Shown here piece after piece: positions 45,431-53,797 of a stretch of DNA of 64,000 nucleotides. Each line of letters begins with the position of its first letter. Positions within the stretch are counted from its first letter, which is position 1. Under the pieces are notes generated by a model that saw only the letters and a list, made by a program, of their open reading frames with translations, searched no databases and had not been told where the DNA came from. A program made the position numbers and the translations under genes. Source of the DNA: CBDCVY01 sp965223245 (lineage in GTDB: Bacteria > Nitrospinota > Nitrospinia > Nitrospinales > Nitrospinaceae). The stretch covers positions 3,658,001-3,722,000 of the forward strand of contig CBDCVY010000013.1 in assembly GCA_965223245.1 (NCBI GenBank), given 5' to 3'.

Positions 45431-45903
45431 GCATTTTTGACTTAAAAAACCTTTTGGAAATTCCTATTAAAGGACCTGATCAAAAACGAGCTATAAAAGT
45501 AATCCAAATTATGCAGCAAATATCTGCCAGAGGTGGTGGCAATATTCCCTTGCAGGCTATTGTTCCTATACTAGGATTTGATAAACCTATAGCTGAAAAA
45601 ATAATCAAGAAGCGAGGTGATATCAAAGTGCATTGCCCTAAAGGGAAGGAAGGAAAATTAGAAGGACTCATTTTAAATATTGGGCAACCTATGCAAGAGA
45701 TTATTCCTAAATTAAAAACTTTAAAACCCGAAATTGTAGGAGAGAAGCGTATTTTTGGTCGTTATAAGGCAAAACCAAAATTGCTGGAAATTTATCAAAT
45801 TACTGGATTAAAATTAGTAAAACGCATGTCTAAAAGAGAATGGGATCTCTCCCTGCCGATTCGGAACGTCCACCTGAAACCTAATTCGATTGCAGTATTC
45901 TAA
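45427..45903 (+). CDS. Hypothetical protein, 158 aa
   Basis: Not recognised. Soluble, basic, no signal peptide. It is rich in Ile/Lys, with a glycine-rich turn ISARGGGNIPLQ and a C-terminal RNVHLKPNSIAVF. It is translationally coupled to the DUF2059 gene, which suggests linked roles on the two sides of the membrane. Could be a nucleic-acid-binding protein on charge alone; this is weak. Confidence 0.6.
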   Translation: MSIFDLKNLLEIPIKGPDQKRAIKVIQIMQQISARGGGNIPLQAIVPILGFDKPIAEKIIKKRGDIKVHCPKGKEGKLEGLILNIGQPMQEIIPKLKTLKPEIVGEKRIFGRYKAKPKLLEIYQITGLKLVKRMSKREWDLSLPIRNVHLKPNSIAVF

Positions 45904-45986
45904 AAACTTTTATTCTTAAGACCGTAGCTTTGCTTCGTTATTTCATAAGTTGACAGCAAATGCCCTCTCTGTTAAAAACGTAGGAT

Positions 45987-46865
45987 ATGAATTTTCAGGA
46001 TGTAATTTTAAAATTAAACGAATATTGGGGATCACGAGATTGCGTGATTCAACAACCGTATGATATAGAAGTTGGAGCGGGAACTTTTAATCCAGCCACA
46101 TTTTTTCGGGTGCTCGGACCTGAACCTTTTAGAGCGGCTTATGTGGAACCTTCACGGCGCCCGACGGATGGTCGATACGGTGAAAATCCTAACCGCCTGC
46201 AACATTATTATCAGTATCAAGTAATTCTTAAACCTTCCCCAGAAGATGTTCAGGATCAGTATTTAGAAAGCTTGAAAGTTTTAGGAATCGATCCGTTAAA
46301 GCACGATATCCGATTTGTAGAAGATGATTGGGAATCACCTACGCTGGGTGCCTGGGGGTTAGGTTGGGAAGTCTGGCTCGATGGAATGGAAATCACTCAG
46401 TTTACCTATTTCCAACAAGTGGGAAGTATTGATTTGGATCCTATCTCGGTTGAGTTGACGTACGGGCTGGAACGAATCACAATGTATTTGCAAAACGTTG
46501 ATAATGTTTATGATTTAAAATGGAATGAAAGTGTTAAGTATGGTGATGTGCATTTAGAAACAGAAAAACAATTTTCCCGTTACAATTTCGAAGAGTCTGA
46601 TAAAGAACGATTGTTTCAATGGTTTAATATGTACGAAGCCGAGGCAATAAATTTAATGGAAAGAAACTTAGTGTTGCCTGCCTATGACTATACTCTTAAA
46701 TGTTCCCATGCGTTTAATCTTTTAGATGCACGAGGAGCGATTAGTGTTACCGAAAGAACGGGTTTCATTGGACGTGTTCGTAAATTAGCCAGACTCTGCG
46801 CCGAAGGTTATGTCCAGCAACGTGAAGAATTGGGCCACCCTCTCCTGACAACCTCCGAAAAATAA
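45987..46865 (+). CDS. glyQ: Glycyl-tRNA synthetase alpha subunit
   Basis: 292 aa, matching the family length. Signature segments are CVIQQPYDIEVGAGTFNPAT, EPSRRPTDGRYGENPNRLQ and ITQFTYFQQVGSIDL. It forms the alpha2beta2 bacterial GlyRS with GlyS. No glyS follows; the next gene is on the opposite strand and ends 2 bases away. AGGAT precedes ATG. A TTGACA at 45950 lies upstream without a good -10. Confidence 0.95.
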   Translation: MNFQDVILKLNEYWGSRDCVIQQPYDIEVGAGTFNPATFFRVLGPEPFRAAYVEPSRRPTDGRYGENPNRLQHYYQYQVILKPSPEDVQDQYLESLKVLGIDPLKHDIRFVEDDWESPTLGAWGLGWEVWLDGMEITQFTYFQQVGSIDLDPISVELTYGLERITMYLQNVDNVYDLKWNESVKYGDVHLETEKQFSRYNFEESDKERLFQWFNMYEAEAINLMERNLVLPAYDYTLKCSHAFNLLDARGAISVTERTGFIGRVRKLARLCAEGYVQQREELGHPLLTTSEK

Positions 46866-46867
46866 AA

Positions 46868-47932
46868 TTAATTATTTTCTTTTTCGGAAATTCCCGCAGT
46901 TTTGAAAGTTGCCATTTCGTTATATATTTTCACACTGGCCTCAATTAACTGCATGCCTAATACTGCTCCGGTCCCCTCACCTAATCGCATACCTAAATCA
47001 AAAAGTGGAGGCACGTCTAATAGCTTAAAAAAAACTTGATGTCCTAGCTCTTTAGATTGATGAGAGACAAAAATAGAATCTTTCACTTTAGGTTGCATTT
47101 TTAAAGCTAATACGGCAGCGGCTCCTGAAATCAAACCATCCACAACGATGGGAATTCTATAGGACGCAGCCCCAAGGATCAATCCCGCCAACCCCCCAAT
47201 TTCGAAACCACCAACTTTTGCAAGCACATCTATGGGATCTTTAGGTTTGGGTTTGTTATTTTCAATAGCACGTTCAATTACGGCAATTTTTTTTAGCCAT
47301 TGTTCATCCGAAATACCCGTCCCCTTTCCAGTGGTAAACTTCGGTTTTTTTTCTCCATAAACCGAAAGTATGGCTGAACTGGGAGTTGTATTACCAATAC
47401 CCATTTCGCCAGTACAAATAATATCGAATTCATTTTTTGCACAGTTTTCTGCTATTTCTATTCCTATTTGAACTGCCTCTTCTGCCTGATTTCGAGACAT
47501 GCTGGGACCCTGGCTCATATTCTTTGTTCCGGGAGCAATTTTTTTGTGGATTAAGTTTGGGAGAGAGTCAAAGTTATAATTTACGCCAATGTCCACAAGA
47601 AAAATATCTGCTTGTGCAAAATTAGCAAGTACATTAATTGCAGCCCCTCCGTTTAAAAAGTTGAGGACCATTTGTTGTGTAACAGATTGAGGATAAGCAC
47701 TGACCCCTTCTTCTACAACACCATGATCGGCAGCAAAAATGACAACAGCTTTTTTATCAATTTTCGGATTAATATTTCCCCGAATACCAATATACTGTCG
47801 TGCTAACTCTTCTAAACGCCCCAAACTGCCTGGGGGCTTTGTCAGTGAATCGATATGTTTTTGTGCGGCAATAATTTTTTCTGAATCGATAGATTCAATA
47901 TTATGGATAGTGTTTTCAATTATAGGAAGCAT
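46868..47932 (-). CDS. cobT: Nicotinate-nucleotide-dimethylbenzimidazole phosphoribosyltransferase
   Basis: 354 aa. Motifs include LTKPPGSLGRLEELA, the FAADHGVVEEGVSAYPQ substrate segment, ICTGEMGIGNTTPSSA and the C-terminal LGEGTGAVLGMQLIE with the catalytic glutamate. It activates the lower ligand dimethylbenzimidazole to alpha-ribazole phosphate. Last gene of the btuB-led cobalamin operon. BluB, which makes its substrate, is encoded about 4 kb upstream on the same strand. Confidence 0.95.
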   Translation of the reverse strand: MLPIIENTIHNIESIDSEKIIAAQKHIDSLTKPPGSLGRLEELARQYIGIRGNINPKIDKKAVVIFAADHGVVEEGVSAYPQSVTQQMVLNFLNGGAAINVLANFAQADIFLVDIGVNYNFDSLPNLIHKKIAPGTKNMSQGPSMSRNQAEEAVQIGIEIAENCAKNEFDIICTGEMGIGNTTPSSAILSVYGEKKPKFTTGKGTGISDEQWLKKIAVIERAIENNKPKPKDPIDVLAKVGGFEIGGLAGLILGAASYRIPIVVDGLISGAAAVLALKMQPKVKDSIFVSHQSKELGHQVFFKLLDVPPLFDLGMRLGEGTGAVLGMQLIEASVKIYNEMATFKTAGISEKENN

Positions 47933-47988
47933 TGCTAAAGTTGTTTAGTAGTATCAGGATTTTCAATGAGAAAAAAATTATTTTATTT

Positions 47989-48543
47989 CTAAAACTCTAT
48001 TCCTTTTTGTGCGGGTATCTTCTGGTCTTTAAAAGGATGTTTAACGCACCGCATTTCTGTCACCATATCTGCGATTTCAATTAAACTTTCAGGAGCGTTT
48101 CGACCTGTGCAAACGACATGGACTTTTTCCGGTTTGTTTTTAAGAGCATTTATAAATTCTCTTTCTGGTAAAAATTCATAATGGAGCACATAATTTATTT
48201 CATCAAGAATGACTAATGAGTAATCTCCACTCATTATCTTTGATTGGACGATTTCCCAAGCTTTGCTTGCGGTTTTAATATCTTGTTCCCGGTTATTTGT
48301 GTCCCAGGTAAACCCATCTCCCATGGGTACAACCTCAATTAGAGAAGGAAATTTTTCAAGACTTTTTCTTTCACCGGATTTCCATTGGCCTTTCATAAAC
48401 TGCATTATGAAAACTTTCATTTTGTTTCCAGCAGCTCGTATTGCCAAGCCAAAGGCGGCGGTGGATTTTCCTTTTCCATCACCTGTATTGACAATTATTA
48501 GCCCCTTGCGTTTCCTTGGATCTGAAGTGGGTCGTTTTTTCAT
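47989..48543 (-). CDS. cobO: Cob(I)yrinic acid a,c-diamide adenosyltransferase (CobO/BtuR type)
   Basis: 184 aa with an N-terminal P-loop NTGDGKGKSTAAFG (19-32), then QFMKGQWKSGE, VILDEINYVLHYEF and VCTGRNAPE. This is the CobA/CobO family that adds the adenosyl group to cob(I)alamin or its precursors. It sits between the BtuM-like gene and cobT, 16 bases after the former. Confidence 0.93.
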   Translation of the reverse strand: MKKRPTSDPRKRKGLIIVNTGDGKGKSTAAFGLAIRAAGNKMKVFIMQFMKGQWKSGERKSLEKFPSLIEVVPMGDGFTWDTNNREQDIKTASKAWEIVQSKIMSGDYSLVILDEINYVLHYEFLPEREFINALKNKPEKVHVVCTGRNAPESLIEIADMVTEMRCVKHPFKDQKIPAQKGIEF

Positions 48544-48559
48544 GGGAGATGGTCACTCA

Positions 48560-49162
48560 TTATTTTAATGTTAAAATTCTTTTCTTAGGCTGTCGCATTG
48601 ATGGTCCAAAGGATCCTGAAATGATTTGAACCAAGTTCGTAGCGAGTGCAAAAATTGAAACATACAAAAAGACTGCTCCTAAGTAATTTGGAAAGTTATG
48701 ATGTGCCCTATAGAACTTTTCTATGAAAACAGACGAATCATAATAACCTGAAAATAAATAAAAACTACCTGTTGATATCCAAAAAGCTAAAGTTCCACAC
48801 AAGAAAACCATTTCAATCAAAGCCAAAAGTTGGCGGGTAGATGAAATCCTCAAATTTCGAAATTGAGTTCCTCCCCACCAAAGAGATAAATAAGTTGGTA
48901 CTAAATAGACGTACGCGGGAGTTACACACCAACTACTTACACCATTTTTTATTGATACGAAGTCAATGAGTCCCACTCCTGAAAATAAAACTATTGAATA
49001 AATATACTTTCGTAAATATACCCCTGCTAAGAAAAAGGCGGCAAGAGTAAAATCCGGAACCTCCCAGTGAGAGCGAAATAGTGAACTGCGGGTTCCAATC
49101 ATTAAGGCAATACAAATTGCCAAGAAAATTACTGGGTGGTGCCAAATTTGTTTTCTTTGCAT
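48560..49162 (-). CDS. btuM: BtuM-like solitary ECF-type S component for cobalamin
   Basis: 200 aa with about six hydrophobic segments. It is downstream of a riboswitch-led btuB gene and upstream of cobO. A single prominent cysteine, Cys79, lies in NGVSSWCVTPAY at the end of a membrane segment. In Thiobacillus denitrificans BtuM, a solitary S component that carries cobalamin, Cys80 coordinates the cobalt; matching length, topology and position support the call. Inference: inner-membrane corrinoid uptake paired with the BtuB-like receptor. A different cobalt or B12 membrane protein cannot be excluded. Confidence 0.65.
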   Translation of the reverse strand: MQRKQIWHHPVIFLAICIALMIGTRSSLFRSHWEVPDFTLAAFFLAGVYLRKYIYSIVLFSGVGLIDFVSIKNGVSSWCVTPAYVYLVPTYLSLWWGGTQFRNLRISSTRQLLALIEMVFLCGTLAFWISTGSFYLFSGYYDSSVFIEKFYRAHHNFPNYLGAVFLYVSIFALATNLVQIISGSFGPSMRQPKKRILTLK

Positions 49163-49174
49163 TTGTATGCTCCA

Positions 49175-51016
49175 TTAGAAGTTAATAGTAAAACCGGCAT
49201 ATCCGGAAATTCCGGCTGTACCAAATCCTAAAATTTCCTGGTAATTCTCATCAAATAAGTTTTCTCCCCTTAAAGTGAGCTTTAAATTTTTGCAAATTTG
49301 ATACTCCAACACTGAACGAACAACAATATATTTATCAGTTCTTCCTGAAAAATCTACTGTATCGCTTTTGTATGTAACTCCTATTAAAGTTTTTAACTTT
49401 TTGCGCCAATTATGTTGAAAATTGATATGGAATTTATGTTCTGCTCTTCTCAATAACCTTTGTTTGGTAATATCATCTCTCGCAATATTCCAAGTATGAT
49501 TTGCAGAAATTAGTATATTTTGAGGTAGCTTTATCTTTAAAGAGGTTTCCACTCCTCGAGATAAAGCTTTCCCAATGTTTGCTGCTGAAAATGTCGAAGG
49601 AGGAGTGAATAATGTTTGGATTAGATTAGTGTATTTAGAATAAAAGAATACAGAGCTAAGAACTACTCGATCTCCTAACAAATTTTGGTCAAACCCAACT
49701 TCCCAGTTCTTGACTTCTTCCGGTTTAAGGTTGGGGTTTCCAAAATTCGGGAAAAACAACTCATTAATTGTTGGGGCACGAAATCCGGTTGCATAAGCTG
49801 CTCGAATGCGTGTGCCAGTATTTTTTACACGATAAGCACCTTCAAATTTGTAAGTTAATTTGTCTTCAAAAGAATCGTTGTCATCAAAACGAAACCCCGC
49901 AGTTAATATTAGTCCTTCATAAAGATCTAAAACCCCTTGCATATAGGTACTAAAGTTTCCCAGGTCTGCGTTCACCCCAATTCTTGAAAGGCTTCCCTTC
50001 CGATTTTGGTATTCACCACCAACAATCAAAGATAGAAATTCCCCAATAACAAAATTGTTTTGAATGTCCAAGGTGTAGTTTGTGCTGTAAATATTAGAAT
50101 CTGCAAAAAGTTGGTCGCGAGATTTTAATCCAGTGTAAGAGTAATTTGGATTGATTTTTATGTCCCACCAAGGAAATATTACAAAACTTATTGGCATTGA
50201 AAAGAATATTGATTCTTGCGTTGAAAATGGTGGACCGTCAACGGGGATAAAAACAATGTTATCAAATTCGTTGTGAACATCGATAAATTGTCCAATTAAT
50301 TCTACCCTCCCTTGTTCGCTAAAATTCATACCTGTTCTCACTGATAAGGAAGTATTTTGATACCCGTCGTTCTCTGTATTTCCAATACTAGCTTCCGCTG
50401 AGGAAAAACCTTGTGAATCAGTTCTTGAAATTGTTGCGGAATAATCGAACTTACCGATTTCTCCAGAACTACCTAAAACTTCTTTGAACGTTGCAAAACT
50501 TCCTCCTTCAAAAGAAAAATAATGAGAAGGTTGTCCTTTTCCCTTCTTTGTTACAATATTAATCACACCCCCCACAGCATCAGCCCCCCAAATGGTACTT
50601 TGTGGACCTCGCAATATTTCGACCTTTTCAATATTTTCCGGTTGTATATGGGCAAAATTAAATGAACCGGTTGTGTTGGAGTTGACTTGAACTCCATCGA
50701 CGAGAACCAAAGTAGAGGAAGAACCGGCGCCTCGGGTAAAAACAGTTGTGTTGGAACCTAAAGGACCATTTTGAACTACATCTAAGCCCAATTCTTCGCG
50801 CAACATATCCTCTACATTGATATAGCTTTTTTCTTCAATTTGTTGTTGGGTTATGACTGTTACAGAAGTGGGAAGATTTTTTAATGCAAGAGGATTTCTT
50901 GCTGCGTCTACGTCAATCTGTTTTAATTTTTCGATTTTCTCAGTAGCTAATAATTGAAAAGGATAAATGAGTTGCAATAAAAAGAAAACGATAAAAGCAA
51001 ACTTTAACAATTTCAT
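49175..51016 (-). CDS. btuB: TonB-dependent outer-membrane cobalamin receptor, BtuB-like
   Basis: About 613 aa from ATG 51016, with AAAGGAAAG just upstream. The longer frame to 51097 would translate riboswitch RNA and is rejected. Signal peptide about 1-24; plug domain with LPTSVTVITQQQIEE and VEILRGPQSTIWGADAVGGVINI. A ~22-strand barrel follows, ending in the aromatic GFTINF. It transports corrinoids across the outer membrane with TonB. The cobalamin riboswitch at 51049-51185 and the neighbours btuM, cobO and cobT support a B12 substrate. Confidence 0.9.
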   Translation of the reverse strand: MKLLKFAFIVFFLLQLIYPFQLLATEKIEKLKQIDVDAARNPLALKNLPTSVTVITQQQIEEKSYINVEDMLREELGLDVVQNGPLGSNTTVFTRGAGSSSTLVLVDGVQVNSNTTGSFNFAHIQPENIEKVEILRGPQSTIWGADAVGGVINIVTKKGKGQPSHYFSFEGGSFATFKEVLGSSGEIGKFDYSATISRTDSQGFSSAEASIGNTENDGYQNTSLSVRTGMNFSEQGRVELIGQFIDVHNEFDNIVFIPVDGPPFSTQESIFFSMPISFVIFPWWDIKINPNYSYTGLKSRDQLFADSNIYSTNYTLDIQNNFVIGEFLSLIVGGEYQNRKGSLSRIGVNADLGNFSTYMQGVLDLYEGLILTAGFRFDDNDSFEDKLTYKFEGAYRVKNTGTRIRAAYATGFRAPTINELFFPNFGNPNLKPEEVKNWEVGFDQNLLGDRVVLSSVFFYSKYTNLIQTLFTPPSTFSAANIGKALSRGVETSLKIKLPQNILISANHTWNIARDDITKQRLLRRAEHKFHINFQHNWRKKLKTLIGVTYKSDTVDFSGRTDKYIVVRSVLEYQICKNLKLTLRGENLFDENYQEILGFGTAGISGYAGFTINF

Positions 51017-51048
51017 GATCTTTCCTTTCTCTCGAAGGCAATAGATTT

Positions 51049-51185
51049 TTCTGACCAGGTATCCTGACTTAAGGGTATTGCAACCGCGCCTTCCCATCGA
51101 ACGACAGTGGCCTAGAGCGGTCCCTTCCCTATCACAGTTGCGGGACAGTATCGGATTCTCACCGAGCTTCCCTAACCAGAAAGGT
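51049..51185 (-). promoter_or_regulatory. Cobalamin riboswitch controlling btuB operon
   Basis: On the minus strand, conserved cobalamin-aptamer elements appear in order: GGGAAGCTCGGTGAGAATCC, then CCGCAACTGTG, the B12-box core GCCACTG, GGGAAGGCGCGG, and finally the 3' helix AGTCAGGATACCTGGTCAG. The end of the aptamer lies about 33 bases from the btuB start codon. No terminator is visible between them, so translational control by hiding the Shine-Dalgarno is likely. Confidence 0.93.
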
Positions 51186-51232
51186 TAAAAAAATAGAAAC
51201 AAGTTAATTTTGTATTTTCAAAAGTTTTTAAA

Positions 51233-52492
51233 TTAAATCTCTACAACTTTATTCTTTGGGGATCCATTCCAATAGTTATAGCAAACAAGGTTTTTTAACT
51301 CTAAACGATCTGCCCAGCCTTTGGTTTCTAAGATAGGCTTGTCTTCAAACTTATCTGTATAACCCACACATAAATAAGCAATAGGAATTACATCCTCAGG
51401 AAGTTTTAAATCTTTTTTGATTTGATCTAAATTTAATATGCTGACCCAACCCACGGCCAATCCTTCGGCTCTGGCAGATAACCATAGATTTTGTACTGCA
51501 CAACAAGTGCTATAAATATCTGTTTCAAAAATTGTGTTTCTTCCTAAAACATGAGGACCCAATCGAGACCGATCGCAGGTGACACAAATATTGATTGGAG
51601 CTTCGAGAATTCCTTCCAACTTTAAACTATCATAAAGTTCTTGACGCTCTCCTTTGAAGCGCGTCCTTGCTTGAGAATTTGTTTTCTTGAAGTTTTCTGC
51701 AACTTTTTGTTTGATCTGGTTGTTATCAATAATGATGAAATTCCAGGGTTGCATAAACCCTACAGAACCTGCGTTATGTGCTGCATGTAAAACTTTCCCT
51801 AAAACTTTTGGAGGAATAGGTTTTGAATTAAAGCTGCGAATATCCCGCCGTTTAAAAATTGCTTGATAAAGACCTTGCTTATGAACTTCAGAAAATTCAT
51901 GGATGTTCGATTTATTTTTCTCACTTAAAAAAGAATCATTGGATTGACTGTCTCGATTCTTCCCACTATTTTTTATCACCGTTGGAATGCCAGAAACCAT
52001 ATTCACCACTTCATCAAAATGGGAAGCGAATTTTTGATTGACAATTCCGGCTATATCTCTAAACTTTCGCCCTAATTCGTTTTCTGGAACAATCCCTGCT
52101 CCAACCTCGTTTGTGATAAAAATAAGTTTCATCTTTGATTGTATGCAGTAATTTATTACTTCGTCGACTCTCTTAAATATTTTCTCAGAGGAAAGCGGTT
52201 TTAATAATAAATTTGAAATCCAAAGGGTAATGCAGTCTAAAACTATACTTTTGGTTTGTTTCTTTTCCTCTTCCTTTAAGACCTTAATTAGGTTGATAGG
52301 TTCTTCCACCGTTATCCATTCAGGTCCTCGTTCCTTTTGGTGTTTTTTAATCCTCTTAGACATTTCATCATCGTGGGCTTCGGCCGTCGCAATAAATACT
52401 TTTCGAACAGATAATCTAGAAGCCAATTTTAGGGCGTATTGACTTTTACCGCTTCGGCAGCCACCGGTAATAAGTGTTTTCCTATTCTCCAT
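51233..52492 (-). CDS. cobU-bluB: CobU-BluB fusion: adenosylcobinamide kinase/guanylyltransferase plus DMB synthase
   Basis: 419 aa. The N-terminal half (about 1-185) is CobU: P-loop GGCRSGKS (10-17), FIATAEAHDDEM, and the TNEVGAGIVP motif. A linker rich in Ser/Asn follows. The C-terminal half (about 205-400) is BluB, a flavin-destroying nitroreductase-like enzyme that makes 5,6-dimethylbenzimidazole from FMNH2 and O2. It has FKRRDIRSFNSKPIP, NAGSVGFMQPWNF and AEGLAVGWVSIL. One polypeptide would thus prepare both the activated cobinamide and the lower base. It is 15 bases after cobS in the same operon. Confidence 0.92.
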   Translation of the reverse strand: MENRKTLITGGCRSGKSQYALKLASRLSVRKVFIATAEAHDDEMSKRIKKHQKERGPEWITVEEPINLIKVLKEEEKKQTKSIVLDCITLWISNLLLKPLSSEKIFKRVDEVINYCIQSKMKLIFITNEVGAGIVPENELGRKFRDIAGIVNQKFASHFDEVVNMVSGIPTVIKNSGKNRDSQSNDSFLSEKNKSNIHEFSEVHKQGLYQAIFKRRDIRSFNSKPIPPKVLGKVLHAAHNAGSVGFMQPWNFIIIDNNQIKQKVAENFKKTNSQARTRFKGERQELYDSLKLEGILEAPINICVTCDRSRLGPHVLGRNTIFETDIYSTCCAVQNLWLSARAEGLAVGWVSILNLDQIKKDLKLPEDVIPIAYLCVGYTDKFEDKPILETKGWADRLELKNLVCYNYWNGSPKNKVVEI

Positions 52493-52507
52493 AATTACTT
52501 AGTGGTC

Positions 52508-53251
52508 TTAACCCATAGTTGTAAAAGGGCATACCACTCCTCCATATATAAAGAAACAGATTTCAATAATTTCATTAAGTGCGCCAAAATTATCTCCTGT
52601 CATTCCTCCAATTTTCTGGTGGAAGAAGAACAAAATACAAAACGTGAGTAAAATAAATATTCCAATAGATAAAATTCCTATCCAAAAATTTAAAAATAAA
52701 ATTGGTACAAAAGGGAAAATACAGCCGACCAAACTTTTATAAGATTTTCCATAATAGAGATCGTTTGCTAGACCGCCTGCATTCTCCGGATAACTCATAA
52801 ATGTAAGACCGAAAACTTGAGCCGAGCGTGCAATGGCTGGAGTTATTAACAACCATAGCCAACAAGTTGGAGTTGGAATATTTAATAAAGCATAAAACTT
52901 TAATAAGACAGAAAATATTAGAGCAACGGCACCCATCACACCTACTCTGGGGTCTTTCATAATTTCTAAAATTTTTTCCTTTGATTTATGCGAAAACAAA
53001 CCGTCGGCAGAATCTGCCAGACCGTCCAAATGTAACCCACCTGTCACCGCAATTAAAAAAAGCAAATCCAAGAGGACGCGGATTTCATCTGGTAAAAAAA
53101 GTGCGCTTAATCTATCAACTCCAATGAGTAAAGCCCCTATAAGAAACCCTACCAGTGGAAAATAAAATACCATTCTGGAGGAAACCGAATAGTCTTTGAA
53201 TGGGTTTGGTAGAACGGTCAAAAAATTTAAAGCAGAAAAAAAATTTCTCAT
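52508..53251 (-). CDS. cobS: Adenosylcobinamide-GDP ribazoletransferase (cobalamin synthase)
   Basis: 247 aa integral membrane protein. It has the LNFLTVLP start, the FYFPLVGFLIG segment, the metal-binding GGLHLDGLADSADGLF motif and the later MKDPRVGVMGAVAL. It joins alpha-ribazole (or its phosphate) to AdoCbi-GDP. First gene after the second riboswitch; a possible attenuator lies about 145 bases upstream of its start. Confidence 0.94.
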   Translation of the reverse strand: MRNFFSALNFLTVLPNPFKDYSVSSRMVFYFPLVGFLIGALLIGVDRLSALFLPDEIRVLLDLLFLIAVTGGLHLDGLADSADGLFSHKSKEKILEIMKDPRVGVMGAVALIFSVLLKFYALLNIPTPTCWLWLLITPAIARSAQVFGLTFMSYPENAGGLANDLYYGKSYKSLVGCIFPFVPILFLNFWIGILSIGIFILLTFCILFFFHQKIGGMTGDNFGALNEIIEICFFIYGGVVCPFTTMG

Positions 53252-53392
53252 GACTTCATAGCGAAAAATTTTAGAATATGAATATTCGTAAATTATTTCT
53301 TGGAGGATAAATACCGAACGATTTACAGAAGAAAGAAGAGGTAGGTTTTTAGATGTTTGACTCTAAATTTTGAAGAACAAAATTAGGCCAAA

Positions 53393-53414
53393 AAAAATCC
53401 CCACTGAGGGGGCC
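53393..53414 (-). terminator. Possible attenuator between riboswitch and cobS
   Basis: Read leftward, CCCC (53411-53408), loop TCAGT and GGGG (53402-53399) are followed by A and a run of seven to eight T. The stem is short but fully GC. Its position between the cobalamin aptamer and cobS fits transcription attenuation. Confidence 0.5.
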
Positions 53415-53537
53415 AATCTAGCTAAGGCGAAAATGAATATTTTTCTAGCTGAGTTTAGGAAACCCAAGAAAACTATTTGCGACCTGCACTAGTGGGCCAA
53501 CAACCTCTCATTCCACGAAGAGTTCGATGGTTCATCC

Positions 53538-53675
53538 AATCTGGTAAGGTTTTCTGGCTTTGGGTCAAACATTTCCTCAGCCTTCCCATTCAATTTAAAC
53601 AGTGGCAATTTGAGGAAATAACCCAGTCACAGCGGCGGGTCCGCAACGGATTTTCACCGTTTTCCCTTTTCCAGT
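53538..53675 (-). promoter_or_regulatory. Cobalamin riboswitch controlling cobS-cobU/bluB operon
   Basis: Minus-strand conserved elements in order: GGGAAAACGGTGAAAATCCG, CCGCCGCTGTGA, the B12 box GCCACTG, TGGGAAGGCTGAGG, and the 3' element AGCCAGAAAACCTTACCAG. The aptamer sits nearly 290 bases before cobS, leaving room for an expression platform; a candidate terminator is at 53393-53414. Confidence 0.92.
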
Positions 53676-53797
53676 TGTCAAACTTCGCTACGAAAATAGC
53701 AGTTTTCAAGGGTTTGTCAATAGAAAAGGAATTAACGCATAATTTGAAATTATTGCTAGGAATTTTAAAGTCTTATGAGAATAGTTAATTTAGATGG

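Noticed and set aside
51017..51097. N-terminal extension of the btuB frame
   Set aside because: These 27 codons would be read from the 3' end of the riboswitch; ATG 51016 has a good Shine-Dalgarno.
53477..53788. 103-codon rightward frame
   Set aside because: It lies antisense on the cobalamin riboswitch and its leader; the conserved aptamer elements explain the sequence.
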